A DNA stretch of 64,000 bases from Citrobacter amalonaticus Y19 (GTDB lineage: Bacteria > Pseudomonadota > Gammaproteobacteria > Enterobacterales > Enterobacteriaceae). Below are positions 15,425 through 25,337 of this stretch, in pieces. Location of the stretch: the NCBI RefSeq assembly GCF_000981805.1, contig NZ_CP011132.1:1798001-1862000 (forward strand), in the 5' to 3' direction. A program made the position numbers and the translations under genes. A model generated the notes under the pieces. It saw nothing but the letters and a program-made list of their open reading frames with translations, was not told where the DNA came from and ran no database searches. The number at the start of each line of letters is the position of its first letter. The first letter of the stretch is position 1.

Positions 15425-16434
15425 GCCAGATCCTCCACCGGTTTAAAGCAGGCGCGCAAGCGTCCTGGACTGAACTCCTCCAGCGGCGGCGCGGTGCTGC
15501 AAATCTCCATCGCATGGGGACAGCGCGGCTGAAACGGACAGCCTTTCGGCAGACGCAGTAAGTTGGGCGGGTTCCCTGGAATGGTCAACATCTCGTCACC
15601 TTCACCATCCAGACGCGGCACTGCGTTCAGCAGGCCAATCGAATAAGGATGAACGGGCTGATAAAAGACATCGCGGGCATTACCGTATTCCATAGTTCGC
15701 CCGGCATACATTACCAGTACTTTGTCGCAAATCCCGGCCACCACCCCAAGATCGTGGGTAATCATGATGATGGCGGTGTTAAATTCACGCTTCAGTTCAT
15801 TCAGAAGCGTCATGATTTGCGCCTGCACGGTGACATCCAGCGCGGTCGTCGGTTCGTCGGCAATCAGTAACTTCGGCCTGCACAGCAGCGCCATTGCGAT
15901 CATCACGCGCTGGCGCATACCGCCGGAAAATTCATGCGGGAACATTTTCATCCGCTTGCGCGCTTCCGGCATTTTGACCGCGTCCAGCATTCTGACCGAC
16001 TCGTCAAACGCCTCTGCTTTGCTCATGCTTTTGTGCAGCATCAGCACTTCCATCAGTTGCTCTCCGACGCGCATGTAAGGGTTTAGCGAGGTCATCGGAT
16101 CCTGGAAAATCATCGAAATCTGTTCGGCGCGCAGCTTATTCAGCTCACGCTCCGGCAGATTGAGGATCTCGCGTCCGCTGAAAGTCGCCGAACCGCCAAT
16201 CCGACCATTCGCGGCCAGCAGTCCCATCAGGGCAAACGCGGTCTGCGATTTGCCTGAACCGGACTCGCCCACGATGCCGAGGGTTTCTCCCGCACGCAGC
16301 GTAAAGTTCAAATCATTCACCGCAGTAACATCACCGTCCGGGGTACTGAACGTCACACGGAGATCTTTTACGTCCAGCAGTGCGTTAGCCCTTTGCTGCG
16401 CGAACGGCACACTTGCAGTTTCAATTACGCTCAT
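15421..16434 (-). CDS. oppD: Oligopeptide ABC importer, ATPase OppD
   Basis: Partner ATPase of OppF. 337 residues, full length. Walker A GESGSGKSQ, Q-loop in ISMIFQDPMTSLNP, signature FSGGMRQRVMIAMAL, Walker B LLIADEPTTALD, H-loop ITHDLGVV, and a Cys-containing C-terminal oligopeptide domain (GCPFQPRCPHAMEIC). Overlaps oppF by 4 bases and follows oppC after 11 bases. Confidence 0.97.
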   Translation of the reverse strand: MSVIETASVPFAQQRANALLDVKDLRVTFSTPDGDVTAVNDLNFTLRAGETLGIVGESGSGKSQTAFALMGLLAANGRIGGSATFSGREILNLPERELNKLRAEQISMIFQDPMTSLNPYMRVGEQLMEVLMLHKSMSKAEAFDESVRMLDAVKMPEARKRMKMFPHEFSGGMRQRVMIAMALLCRPKLLIADEPTTALDVTVQAQIMTLLNELKREFNTAIIMITHDLGVVAGICDKVLVMYAGRTMEYGNARDVFYQPVHPYSIGLLNAVPRLDGEGDEMLTIPGNPPNLLRLPKGCPFQPRCPHAMEICSTAPPLEEFSPGRLRACFKPVEDLA

Positions 16435-16445
16435 GGCTGCACTCC

Positions 16446-17351
16446 TTAACGGTCTTTCGGGTCGAGGGCATCACGCAGGCCATCGCCAATAAAGTTAAAA
16501 CAGAACAACGTCACCACCAGGAAGCCTGCCGGGAACAGCAGTAACCACGGCGACACTTCCATCGAGTTGGCACCATCACTCAGTAATGCGCCCCAACTGC
16601 TCAACGGCTCCTGCGTGCCCAACCCCAGGAAGCTGAGGAAGGATTCGAACAGGATCATGCTCGGCACCAGCAAGGAGGCATACACCACCACCACGCCCAG
16701 CACGTTAGGCACAATATGGCGCAGTACGATATTGCCGGTCGACACGCCACCCACCTGCGCAGCTTCGATAAACTCTTTGCGCTTCAGGCTCAGGGTCTGT
16801 CCACGCACAATACGCGCCATATCCAGCCAGGAGACCATTCCGATCGCCACAAAAATCAGCAGAATGTTTTGTCCGAAGAAGGTGACCAGCAGAATAACGA
16901 AGAACATAAACGGGAAGGAGTTGAGGATTTCCAGCAGGCGCATCATCACGGAGTCGATTTTGCCGCCCAGATAGCCAGAAAGCGAGCCGTACAGCGTACC
17001 CACCACCACGGCCACCAGCGCAGCCGCGATGCCGACCATCAGCGAGATCCGCCCGCCAATCGCCACGCGCACCAGCAGGTCACGCCCGGAGGAGTCGGTA
17101 CCGAAATAATGCCCCGATTCGGTATCCGGCGCGCTGGACATCATTCCCCAGTCGGTATCGAAGTAGGTGAACTGCGACAGCATCGGCGCCAGCGTCACAA
17201 ACAGCGCGATGATGACCAGCACAATCAGACTGGCGACCGCGGCGCGGTTATGCATAAAACGACGGCGCGCATCCTGCCACAGGCTACGCCCTTCGACCTC
17301 CAGCTTCTCACTGAAATTCTCCAGCGCTTCGCTGTTTTTCTTACTTAACAT
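16446..17351 (-). CDS. oppC: Oligopeptide ABC importer, permease OppC
   Basis: Inner-membrane permease subunit, 301 residues, six membrane helices with an N-terminal cytoplasmic extension (SLWQDARRRFMHNR). The EAA loop that contacts the ATPases is EFIEAAQVGGVSTGNIVLRH. Pairs with OppB to form the translocation path. E. coli OppC is annotated with one extra N-terminal Met; here the codon before ATG is ATA, so 17351 is the start. Confidence 0.97.
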   Translation of the reverse strand: MLSKKNSEALENFSEKLEVEGRSLWQDARRRFMHNRAAVASLIVLVIIALFVTLAPMLSQFTYFDTDWGMMSSAPDTESGHYFGTDSSGRDLLVRVAIGGRISLMVGIAAALVAVVVGTLYGSLSGYLGGKIDSVMMRLLEILNSFPFMFFVILLVTFFGQNILLIFVAIGMVSWLDMARIVRGQTLSLKRKEFIEAAQVGGVSTGNIVLRHIVPNVLGVVVVYASLLVPSMILFESFLSFLGLGTQEPLSSWGALLSDGANSMEVSPWLLLFPAGFLVVTLFCFNFIGDGLRDALDPKDR

Positions 17352-17368
17352 TATCGCGAGCTCCAGTA

Positions 17369-18289
17369 TCAGTAACGAATTTTCGGGTCGATGACGGCGT
17401 ACAGCACGTCAACTATCGCATTGAAGACAATGGTTAATGTCCCCACGAGGATCGTCAGGCTGAGAACCAGCGAGTAATCGCGGTTCAGCGCGCCGTTAAC
17501 AAACAGCTGACCGATACCCGGTAAACCATAGATTGTCTCAATGACCATCGAACCAGTAATAATCCCGACAAATGCCGGTCCCATATACGAGAGCACAGGG
17601 AGCAGCGCGGGTTTCAACGCATGGCGAAAAATGATGCGACGCATCGGCAGCCCTTTGGCTCGCGCGGTGCGGATGAAGTTCGAGTGCAGCACTTCAATCA
17701 TCGAGCCACGGGTGATACGCGCAATACTGGCAATATAAGCCAGTGATAACGCCACCATCGGCAGGATCATAAATTTCAGCGCCCCACCGTTCCAGCCGCC
17801 GCCTGGCAGCCACTTGAGGGTGATCGCAAATATCATGACCAGCAGCGGTGCAACCACAAAACTCGGTATTACCACCCCGGTCATGGCCACCCCCATAACC
17901 GCATAGTCCCATCGCGTGTTTTGCCTCAATGCGGCAATCACGCCGGCGCTTACCCCGAGGATCACGGCCAGAAGAAAGGCTGCAAGCCCCAGCTTCGCAG
18001 AGACCGGAAAGCTCGAAGCGACCAGATCGTTGACCGTATAATCTTTGTATTTAAAAGAAGGACCAAAATCACCGTGCGCCAGTTGCTTCAGGTAGCTGAA
18101 ATACTGGGTCATGATGGGATCGTTCAGATGGTATTTCGCTTCAATATTCGCCAGGACTTCTGCTGGCAGCGCGCGTTCACCGGTGAAAGGACTTCCCGGC
18201 GCAAGGCGCATCATAAAGAACGAAATGGTAATAAGAATAAACAGCGTCGGAATTGCTTCCAGACAGCGGCGTAGAATAAATTTCAACAT
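17369..18289 (-). CDS. oppB: Oligopeptide ABC importer, permease OppB
   Basis: Permease subunit, 306 residues from MLKFILRRCLEAIPTLF, the E. coli length; an upstream in-frame Met (18328) gives a basic extension with no family support. Six membrane helices; EAA-loop region FIRTARAKGLPMRRIIFRH. Separated from oppA by a 119-base gap with a strong hairpin, which probably lowers permease expression relative to the binding protein. Confidence 0.96.
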   Translation of the reverse strand: MLKFILRRCLEAIPTLFILITISFFMMRLAPGSPFTGERALPAEVLANIEAKYHLNDPIMTQYFSYLKQLAHGDFGPSFKYKDYTVNDLVASSFPVSAKLGLAAFLLAVILGVSAGVIAALRQNTRWDYAVMGVAMTGVVIPSFVVAPLLVMIFAITLKWLPGGGWNGGALKFMILPMVALSLAYIASIARITRGSMIEVLHSNFIRTARAKGLPMRRIIFRHALKPALLPVLSYMGPAFVGIITGSMVIETIYGLPGIGQLFVNGALNRDYSLVLSLTILVGTLTIVFNAIVDVLYAVIDPKIRY

Positions 18290-18365
18290 TGCCCGTACCT
18301 TCTGGCGAGTGCCTTTACACCCCTTCACGCAGAACTGCTAATGAGGGGTGTTGAGAGTCGACGAA

Positions 18366-18399
18366 AAAAGACACTGTGGGGCAACGTATGTCGCCCCAC
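18366..18399 (-). terminator. oppA-oppB intercistronic hairpin (partial terminator / mRNA stabiliser)
   Basis: On the minus strand, 10 paired bases GTGGGGCGAC / GTTGCCCCAC with tetraloop ATAC (one G-T pair), followed by AGTGTCTTTTTT. It lies just after the oppA stop and inside the operon, so it should reduce read-through into oppBCDF and protect oppA mRNA. Confidence 0.75.
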
Positions 18400-18408
18400 C
18401 CTTTGCCA

Positions 18409-20037
18409 TTAATGCTTGATAATATACAAGTCTTTAACGTGGATATTATCCATCGGGTCTTTACCGGTATAACCACCCACCCACGGTTTCACCAGACGGG
18501 CGTTGACGTAATAGAACACCGGCACAATCGCAGAATCTTTATCAAGCTGCTGCTCGGCTTTACCGTAGAGCGCAGTACGCTGCTCTTCATTCGTGGCTTT
18601 CAGCGCATCGGCAAGGATCTTGTCGAACGTCGGGCTCTTATAGTGCGTCGTGTTGTTTGAACTGTCAGACAACACCATATTCAGGAAGGACGTTGGCTCG
18701 TTATAATCCGCACACCAGGCGGCACGGGAGACATCATAGTTACCCTGATGACGCGTATCGAGGAAGGTTTTCCACTCCTGGTTTTCCAGCTTCACATTCA
18801 CGCCTAAGTTTTTCTTCCAGATAGACGCGGCAGCGATAGCCAGTTTTTTATGCAGATCGGAGGTGTTATACAGCAGGTTGAAGGTCAACGGTTTATCGGC
18901 GGTATATCCGGCTTCAGCCAGTAATTTTTTCGCTTCTTCGTTACGTTTTTCCTGCGTCCAGCCAAACCACTCTGGTTCAGTCAGTTTTGCGCCATCGGTG
19001 TACGGCGGCGTGAAGCTGTATGCCGGCAGGTCGCCCTGGTTTTTCACTTTATTAACGATAATATCGCGGTCCAGCGCCAGCTTGAGCGCGGTACGCACGC
19101 GGACATCCGTAAACGGTGCTTTCTGGTTATTAATTTCGTAATAGTAGGTGCACAGATACGGGTCAACGTGAACTTCGTTCGGGATCTCTTTTTTCAGCTT
19201 CTGGAACAGCTCAATCGGCATGTTGTTATAAGTCATGTCGATTTCACCGCTGCGGTAACGGTTGACGTCTGTCACTTCTGAAGCGATCGGCAGGTAGGTT
19301 ACCTGATTAATGACCGTTTTAGCATTGTCCCAGTAATTAGGATTACGCTCGAGCACGATATGCTCGTTGACGACCCAGTCTTTCAGCTTATACGCACCGT
19401 TGGTGATGATATTGGCTGGCTGAGTCCACTTCTCACCGTATTTTTCAACGGCGGCTTTAGGGACCGGGGAAACGGATGAGTGCACTAACAGTTTGTAGAA
19501 ATAAGGAACAGGTTCGCTGAGGGTCACTTCAAAGGTATTATCGTCGATAGCTTTAACACCGAGATCGGTTGGCGGTTTCTTGCCGGCAACAATATCGTCA
19601 ATATTGACGATGTGACCATATTGCAGATAACTGGCATACGGAGATGCAGTATTCGGATTCGCCAGACGCTGCCAGCTGTAAACAAAATCGTGGGCCGTCA
19701 CCGGTGAGCCATCCGACCATTTTGCGTCTTTACGCAGATGGAATGTCCAGACTTTAAAGTCTTTATTTTCCCATTTTTCAGCCACGCCCGGAGACGGTTT
19801 ACCGTCGACGTCACTGATGATTAAACCTTCGAACAGATCGCGGCTGATATTGGATTCCGGTACACCTTCGATTTTATGCGGATCGAGGGACTGTACTTCC
19901 GAGCCATTATTTCGTACCAGCGTCTGTTTTTCTGCCAGTTGCACACCAGCGGGAACGACCGCTGCCGTCGCCACATTTCCGGCGAGTAGCGCAGTCAAAA
20001 TTCCTGCTGCCACTAAACTTTTCTTCGTGTTGGTCAT
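18409..20037 (-). CDS. oppA: Periplasmic oligopeptide-binding protein OppA
   Basis: High-abundance periplasmic receptor for peptides of roughly two to five residues, feeding OppBCDF; also recycles cell-wall peptides. 542 residues with a signal peptide (TKKSLVAAGILTALLAGNVATA). Family-5 binding-protein signatures include SLDPHKIEGVPESNISRDLF and the peptide-enclosing NPNYWDNAKTVINQ. First gene of oppABCDF; its leader is a predicted GcvB sRNA target. Confidence 0.97.
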   Translation of the reverse strand: MTNTKKSLVAAGILTALLAGNVATAAVVPAGVQLAEKQTLVRNNGSEVQSLDPHKIEGVPESNISRDLFEGLIISDVDGKPSPGVAEKWENKDFKVWTFHLRKDAKWSDGSPVTAHDFVYSWQRLANPNTASPYASYLQYGHIVNIDDIVAGKKPPTDLGVKAIDDNTFEVTLSEPVPYFYKLLVHSSVSPVPKAAVEKYGEKWTQPANIITNGAYKLKDWVVNEHIVLERNPNYWDNAKTVINQVTYLPIASEVTDVNRYRSGEIDMTYNNMPIELFQKLKKEIPNEVHVDPYLCTYYYEINNQKAPFTDVRVRTALKLALDRDIIVNKVKNQGDLPAYSFTPPYTDGAKLTEPEWFGWTQEKRNEEAKKLLAEAGYTADKPLTFNLLYNTSDLHKKLAIAAASIWKKNLGVNVKLENQEWKTFLDTRHQGNYDVSRAAWCADYNEPTSFLNMVLSDSSNNTTHYKSPTFDKILADALKATNEEQRTALYGKAEQQLDKDSAIVPVFYYVNARLVKPWVGGYTGKDPMDNIHVKDLYIIKH

Positions 20038-20060
20038 TGTGTTTGTACTCCCTCATTATA
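20038..20060 (-). promoter_or_regulatory. oppA leader with ribosome site and CA-rich GcvB-type target
   Basis: On the minus strand the mRNA reads GAGGGAG, then ACAAACACAATG at the start codon, followed by CA-rich codons. oppA of Salmonella and E. coli is an established target of the sRNA GcvB, which pairs with such CA-rich leaders. The exact pairing is inferred. Confidence 0.5.
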
Positions 20061-20791
20061 ATTACTGGTTATATCACCAGCCTGTTAATCCCATCAGGGA
20101 TCTCTGAGCAGCTCCGGAGACTTTCAGCTGTCAGGTCGTTTACTGCCTGCTATCACCGACTTTATTTATTCTGGCGATTCGTTCGATCACCTTACGTCGA
20201 TTCGTTATGCGCCTCCCCTGCCAGGGGCGCATGAATAGTGGGCCAAACCGCCTTGTTGATATTTATTCTCATCAACCAGCAATCTGCTGCAATATGAACT
20301 GTCGGAAAGTAACAAAAGCATTAATTAACCGCCAATACAATTTACAGATTTGTTAAGCAATTCTCTTTTAGAGAAAAAATACCGTCCCGTTGAAACGTCC
20401 CGAAACAGACAAAATAAAGATAACCACCTATTAATCATACGATTAATAACGCCCCATCACGCGGAGATCGTTGACATCTGCTAAAGGCGTAAAAATGTAC
20501 GATAATTTAACAATTGGTCATTTCTTAGCACATTCATCTGCAAGTTCATTGAATTAACTAATATCATCTCAATTATCCTACAGCAAGCCCCGGATTGTGA
20601 TGTGAGCAAAATAACAAAGCGGCAGTATGATGCAGGAACAGAAGCGCAATAAAATCAAAGGGTTTCATCCCCTTGAAGGCATGAGTTTTTCCCGATGTGC
20701 GGGCCTGAAAGTCAGAAAGGTGACGAAACGTAGAGCGCTGAAATGAACGGAGCCGCGAACAGCTCCGTAGGTTATTTCATCTGAAAGCGAA
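20061..20791. other. Long gene-free region upstream of oppA
   Basis: About 730 bp between the oppA start and the ychE stop with no credible coding frame. It is AT-rich around 20270-20560. It must hold the oppA promoter, but I cannot place it confidently. At the ychE end, ACGGAGC / GCTCCGT (20747-20753, 20762-20768) forms a stem that could be the ychE terminator, without a clear T run. Confidence 0.5.
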
Positions 20792-21439
20792 TTAACTTAA
20801 TAGCCCAGGGAATATGGCTTTAATACCCGTGACAATAAATTCGATGCCCAGCGCCATTAATAGCAGCCCCATAATTCGGGTTATCACGTTAATGCCCGTC
20901 TGGCCCAGAACACGCACCAGCCACGGCGCCATGCGGAAAAGTCCCCAACAGCACAGAGCAAAAATCGCAATCGCCACAAAGAAGCCAAGCAGGTACATCA
21001 CGCTGTGGTAACGCGTTCCCCACACGATGGTTGAACTGATTGCTCCTGGCCCCGCCATCAGCGGCAGCGCCAGAGGAACGACGCCCACGCTTTCGCGGAT
21101 AGCCGTTTCCGATTTCTCCTGTTTGTTCTGTTTATCCTCTCCCAGTTTCCCGCTAATCATCGACATCGCGATGGTGACCACAAGGATCCCGCCGGCGATC
21201 CGGAACGAGTCAATCGAGATGCCGAACAGTTGCAGAATGCCGTCACCGAGGAATAACGAAGTCCACAGAATGATCGCAACGGAGAGGTTAGCAGTCAGGT
21301 TCGTTTTATTGCGCGCCGCCGCTGTCTGGTAGCTGGTCATACTGATGAAGACAGGAATAATCCCAACCGGGTTCACCAATGCAAACAACCCGATGAAAAA
21401 TTTGAAATAAACAGGAAAATCAAACAGCGTTTGGATCAC
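20792..21439 (-). CDS. ychE: MarC-family inner-membrane protein YchE
   Basis: 215 residues, six predicted membrane helices, MarC/UPF0056 family; function unknown and not a demonstrated drug efflux protein. Family sequence FIGLFALVNPVGIIPVFISMT near the N-terminus and ALPLMAGPGAISSTIVW in the middle (repeated Pro-Gly half motifs). Divergent from adhE. Confidence 0.94.
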   Translation of the reverse strand: MIQTLFDFPVYFKFFIGLFALVNPVGIIPVFISMTSYQTAAARNKTNLTANLSVAIILWTSLFLGDGILQLFGISIDSFRIAGGILVVTIAMSMISGKLGEDKQNKQEKSETAIRESVGVVPLALPLMAGPGAISSTIVWGTRYHSVMYLLGFFVAIAIFALCCWGLFRMAPWLVRVLGQTGINVITRIMGLLLMALGIEFIVTGIKAIFPGLLS

Positions 21440-21915
21440 GGTTAGCTCCGAAGCGTTAGCCGTATAAAATGAGTTAAAGTTACCGGGTGAAAACCGTGCT
21501 GACGATACGCCTTTTCACAGCACATTTCACCAGGGCAAACGTAAAATTGCTACCATTCCTGAGTGTTACTAATATGTTTTAATTATGATAATTTGATAGC
21601 CATTCACCACTACAATTAGACAACACTTAGCGTTCAGGGCTAAAAGGGCCTGCTGAAAGGTGGCAGCTTTGATAAATCTTGATCCAGATCACGTAATCGC
21701 TACTCAGAAGTGAGTAACCTTGCTTACGCCACCTGGAAGTAACGCGTTAGAGTTAGATGACGCTAACGCATAAGCTCTTTTAGTAAATCAGAGCAAACTG
21801 AACGTTAAGTAACCAATTGATTTTCTGGCTGTTATGCAAACTAACGCCCGCTGTCTATACTCACGTATCGAGCAGATGATTTACTAAAAAAGTTTAACAT
21901 TATCAGGAGAGCATT
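21440..21915 (+). promoter_or_regulatory. adhE upstream and leader region
   Basis: About 475 gene-free bases. In E. coli adhE has a long untranslated leader that must be cut by RNase III for good translation, and is controlled by redox state, Cra and Fis. The sequence shows CAGGAGAG as ribosome site at 21903-21910 and an FNR-like TTGATCCAGATCAC (21679-21692) with one mismatch. E. coli adhE is not a classic FNR target, so the latter is only noted. Confidence 0.5.
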
Positions 21916-24591
21916 ATGGCTGTTACTAATGTCGCTGAACTTAACGCACTCGTCGAGCGCGTCAAAAAAGCCCAGCGTGAATATGCCAGTTTCACTCAAG
22001 AACAAGTTGATAAAATCTTCCGCGCCGCCGCTCTGGCTGCTGCAGATGCTCGAATTCCTCTCGCGAAGATGGCCGTTGCCGAATCTGGCATGGGTATCGT
22101 CGAAGATAAAGTGATTAAAAACCACTTTGCTTCTGAGTACATCTATAACGCTTACAAAGATGAAAAAACCTGCGGCGTGCTGGCTGAAGACCACACCTTC
22201 GGGACCATCACTATCGCAGAACCTATCGGTATCATTTGCGGTATCGTTCCGACCACTAACCCAACCTCTACAGCGATCTTCAAATCACTGATCAGCCTGA
22301 AAACCCGTAACGCAATCATCTTCTCTCCGCACCCACGTGCGAAAGATGCGACTAACAAAGCGGCGGATATCGTGCTGCAGGCGGCTATCGCTGCTGGCGC
22401 ACCGAAAGACCTGATTGGCTGGATCGATCAACCTTCCGTAGAACTGTCTAACGCACTGATGCACCACCCGGATATCAACCTGATTCTGGCAACCGGTGGT
22501 CCGGGCATGGTTAAAGCAGCATACAGCTCCGGTAAACCCGCTATCGGCGTGGGCGCAGGTAACACTCCGGTGGTTATCGACGAAACCGCGGATATCAAGC
22601 GTGCTGTTGCCTCTGTTCTGATGTCCAAAACCTTCGACAACGGCGTAATCTGTGCTTCTGAGCAGTCTGTTGTTGTGGTTGATTCCGTTTACGATGCCGT
22701 TCGCGAACGTTTCGCCAGCCACGGCGGCTACATGCTGCAGGGTAAAGAGCTGAAGGCCGTTCAGGACGTTATCCTGAAAAATGGCGCGCTGAACGCCGCA
22801 ATCGTAGGTCAGCCTGCCTATAAAATTGCTGAACTGGCCGGCTTCTCTGTACCGGAAACCACCAAGATTCTGATCGGTGAAGTGAAAGTGGTTGACGAGA
22901 GCGAACCGTTCGCTCACGAAAAACTGTCCCCGACGCTGGCGATGTACCGTGCGAAAGATTTCGAAGACGCCGTACTTAAGGCAGAGAAACTGGTCGCCAT
23001 GGGCGGTATCGGTCACACGTCTTGCCTGTACACCGACCAGGACAACCAGCCGGAGCGCGTGGCTTACTTCGGTCAGATGATGAAAACCGCACGTATCCTG
23101 ATCAACACCCCGGCGTCTCAGGGTGGTATCGGTGACCTGTATAACTTCAAACTCGCACCTTCCCTGACTCTGGGTTGTGGTTCCTGGGGTGGTAACTCCA
23201 TCTCTGAAAACGTTGGTCCGAAACACCTGATCAACAAGAAAACCGTTGCTAAGCGAGCTGAAAACATGTTGTGGCACAAACTTCCGAAATCTATCTACTT
23301 CCGCCGTGGCTCACTGCCTATCGCGCTGGATGAAGTGATTACTGATGGCCACAAACGTGCGCTCATCGTGACTGACCGCTTCCTGTTCAACAACGGTTAT
23401 GCAGACCAGATCACCTCTGTGCTGAAAGCCGCTGGCGTTGAAACGGAAGTATTCTTTGAAGTTGAAGCTGACCCGACCCTCTCTGTCGTCCGTAAAGGCG
23501 CAGAACTGGCGAACTCCTTCAAACCAGACGTGATCATCGCGCTGGGTGGCGGTTCCCCGATGGACGCCGCGAAAATCATGTGGGTCATGTACGAACATCC
23601 GGAAACTCACTTCGAAGAACTGGCGCTGCGCTTTATGGATATCCGTAAACGTATCTACAAGTTCCCGAAAATGGGTGTGAAAGCGAAAATGATCGCGGTC
23701 ACCACCACGTCCGGTACCGGTTCTGAAGTCACGCCGTTCGCTGTTGTGACCGACGATGCAACCGGTCAGAAATACCCACTGGCTGACTATGCCCTGACCC
23801 CGGATATGGCGATTGTCGATGCCAACCTGGTGATGGAGATGCCGAAATCACTGTGTGCCTTTGGTGGTCTTGATGCGGTGACCCACGCTCTGGAAGCTTA
23901 CGTTTCCGTACTGGCTTCTGAATTCTCCGACGGTCAGGCACTGCAGGCGCTGAAACTGTTGAAAGAAAACCTGCCAGCGTCCTATAACGAAGGGTCTAAA
24001 AACCCGGTAGCCCGTGAACGTGTTCACAGTGCAGCCACCATCGCCGGTATCGCGTTTGCGAACGCCTTCCTCGGTGTTTGTCACTCAATGGCGCACAAAC
24101 TGGGCTCTCAGTTCCACATTCCGCACGGCCTGGCGAACGCCCTGCTGATCAGCAACGTTATTCGCTACAACGCGAACGACAACCCGACCAAGCAGACTGC
24201 CTTCAGTCAGTATGACCGTCCGCAGGCACGCCGTCGTTATGCTGAAATCGCAGATCATCTGGGTCTGAGCGCACCGGGCGACCGTACTGCGGCGAAGATC
24301 GAGAAACTGCTGGCATGGCTGGAAAGCCTGAAAGCTGAACTGGGTATTCCGAAGTCAATCCGTGAAGCGGGCGTTCAGGAAGCAGACTTCCTGGCTCACG
24401 TAGACAAGCTGTCTGAAGATGCATTCGATGACCAGTGCACCGGCGCTAACCCGCGCTACCCGCTGATCTCCGAGCTGAAACAGATCCTGATGGATACCTT
24501 CTACGGACGTGAGTACTCTGAAGGCACTCCGGTTGCGAAAGAAGTAGCAGCCGCGCCGAAAGCAGAGAAAAAAGCGAAGAAATCCGCGTAA
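21916..24591 (+). CDS. adhE: Bifunctional aldehyde-alcohol dehydrogenase AdhE
   Basis: Converts acetyl-CoA to acetaldehyde and then to ethanol with two NADH, re-oxidising NADH in fermentation; forms spirosome filaments. 891 residues, full length. The aldehyde dehydrogenase half (1-440) has the active Cys in NGVICASEQSVV. The iron-dependent alcohol dehydrogenase half (about 450-870) has GGGSPMDAAK and the metal-binding His residues in HSMAHKLGSQFHIPHG. C-terminus is Lys/Ala rich. Codon use is strongly biased toward preferred codons, as expected for a highly expressed gene. Confidence 0.98.
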   Translation: MAVTNVAELNALVERVKKAQREYASFTQEQVDKIFRAAALAAADARIPLAKMAVAESGMGIVEDKVIKNHFASEYIYNAYKDEKTCGVLAEDHTFGTITIAEPIGIICGIVPTTNPTSTAIFKSLISLKTRNAIIFSPHPRAKDATNKAADIVLQAAIAAGAPKDLIGWIDQPSVELSNALMHHPDINLILATGGPGMVKAAYSSGKPAIGVGAGNTPVVIDETADIKRAVASVLMSKTFDNGVICASEQSVVVVDSVYDAVRERFASHGGYMLQGKELKAVQDVILKNGALNAAIVGQPAYKIAELAGFSVPETTKILIGEVKVVDESEPFAHEKLSPTLAMYRAKDFEDAVLKAEKLVAMGGIGHTSCLYTDQDNQPERVAYFGQMMKTARILINTPASQGGIGDLYNFKLAPSLTLGCGSWGGNSISENVGPKHLINKKTVAKRAENMLWHKLPKSIYFRRGSLPIALDEVITDGHKRALIVTDRFLFNNGYADQITSVLKAAGVETEVFFEVEADPTLSVVRKGAELANSFKPDVIIALGGGSPMDAAKIMWVMYEHPETHFEELALRFMDIRKRIYKFPKMGVKAKMIAVTTTSGTGSEVTPFAVVTDDATGQKYPLADYALTPDMAIVDANLVMEMPKSLCAFGGLDAVTHALEAYVSVLASEFSDGQALQALKLLKENLPASYNEGSKNPVARERVHSAATIAGIAFANAFLGVCHSMAHKLGSQFHIPHGLANALLISNVIRYNANDNPTKQTAFSQYDRPQARRRYAEIADHLGLSAPGDRTAAKIEKLLAWLESLKAELGIPKSIREAGVQEADFLAHVDKLSEDAFDDQCTGANPRYPLISELKQILMDTFYGREYSEGTPVAKEVAAAPKAEKKAKKSA

Positions 24592-24614
24592 ACCTCGCTG
24601 AGCATTCATAACGT

Positions 24615-24645
24615 AAAAGCGGCCTCTGTTGAGGCCGCTTTTTTG
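24615..24645 (+). terminator. adhE terminator
   Basis: Perfect 12-bp stem AAAAGCGGCCTC / GAGGCCGCTTTT (24615-24626, 24631-24642), loop TGTT, followed by more T. 23 bases after the adhE stop. Confidence 0.93.
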
Positions 24646-24719
24646 TATCCAAAATCAGTCACTGTTGTCAGGTCAATAAACGGCTCTGCGCATTGCAAAC
24701 CGTTCATTGAGGCAGATGA

Positions 24720-25337
24720 TTAGTCGTGGCTATGGCGTTCCTGTATCGCTGTCAGAGAGCCCTCCTCCAGTGCTTCCTTATAATGCTTACGGCAGACCGA
24801 TACATACCGCTCATTGCCGCCAATGACCACCTGCTCGCCTTCATTATAGGGTCTGCCCGCCTGATCAAGACGCAGCACCATACTCGCTTTACGTCCGCAA
24901 AAGCAGATTGTTTTTAATTCCACCAGCTTATCTGACCACGACAGCAGGTATTGGCTACCCACAAACAGTTCGCCGCGAAAATCTGTGCGTAGTCCGTAGC
25001 ACAACACCGGAATATCCAGTTGATCAACGACTTCCGATAATTCATAAACCTGCTGTCGGGTTAAAAACTGACATTCGTCGACCAGTACGCAATGAACAGG
25101 CTGTTGTGCATTATCGGCGGCAATCTCTTCATACAACGATGAATTCTGGTTAAACAATTTGGCGGGTGAAGACAGTCCGATGCGCGAACTCACTTTCCCT
25201 GCGCCATAGCGATCGTCTATTTCCGCGGTATATACGACAGTGCGCATCCCGCGTTCCTGGTAATTGTATGAAGATTGCAGTAAGGCAGTCGACTTACCTG
25301 CATTCATTGCTGAATAGTAGAAATATAGCTGTGCCAT
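24720..25337 (-). CDS. tdk: Thymidine kinase
   Basis: Phosphorylates thymidine (and deoxyuridine) with ATP in the salvage pathway. From MAQLYFYYSAMNAGKST it has 205 residues, the E. coli length; the longer frame upstream has no family support, and AGGGTC precedes this ATG. P-loop SAMNAGKST (about 9-17), Walker B-like VLVDECQFL with the catalytic Glu, and zinc-binding cysteines (CFCGRKA and later CRKHY). Confidence 0.96.
   Translation of the reverse strand: MAQLYFYYSAMNAGKSTALLQSSYNYQERGMRTVVYTAEIDDRYGAGKVSSRIGLSSPAKLFNQNSSLYEEIAADNAQQPVHCVLVDECQFLTRQQVYELSEVVDQLDIPVLCYGLRTDFRGELFVGSQYLLSWSDKLVELKTICFCGRKASMVLRLDQAGRPYNEGEQVVIGGNERYVSVCRKHYKEALEEGSLTAIQERHSHD

Noticed and set aside
21679..21692. 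FNR-like site before adhE as a separate finding
   Set aside because: One mismatch in an arm, and E. coli adhE is not established as a direct FNR target; noted only within the leader entry.
22285..23277. 330-codon open frame on the minus strand
   Set aside because: Antisense shadow of adhE, a highly expressed gene with strong codon bias.
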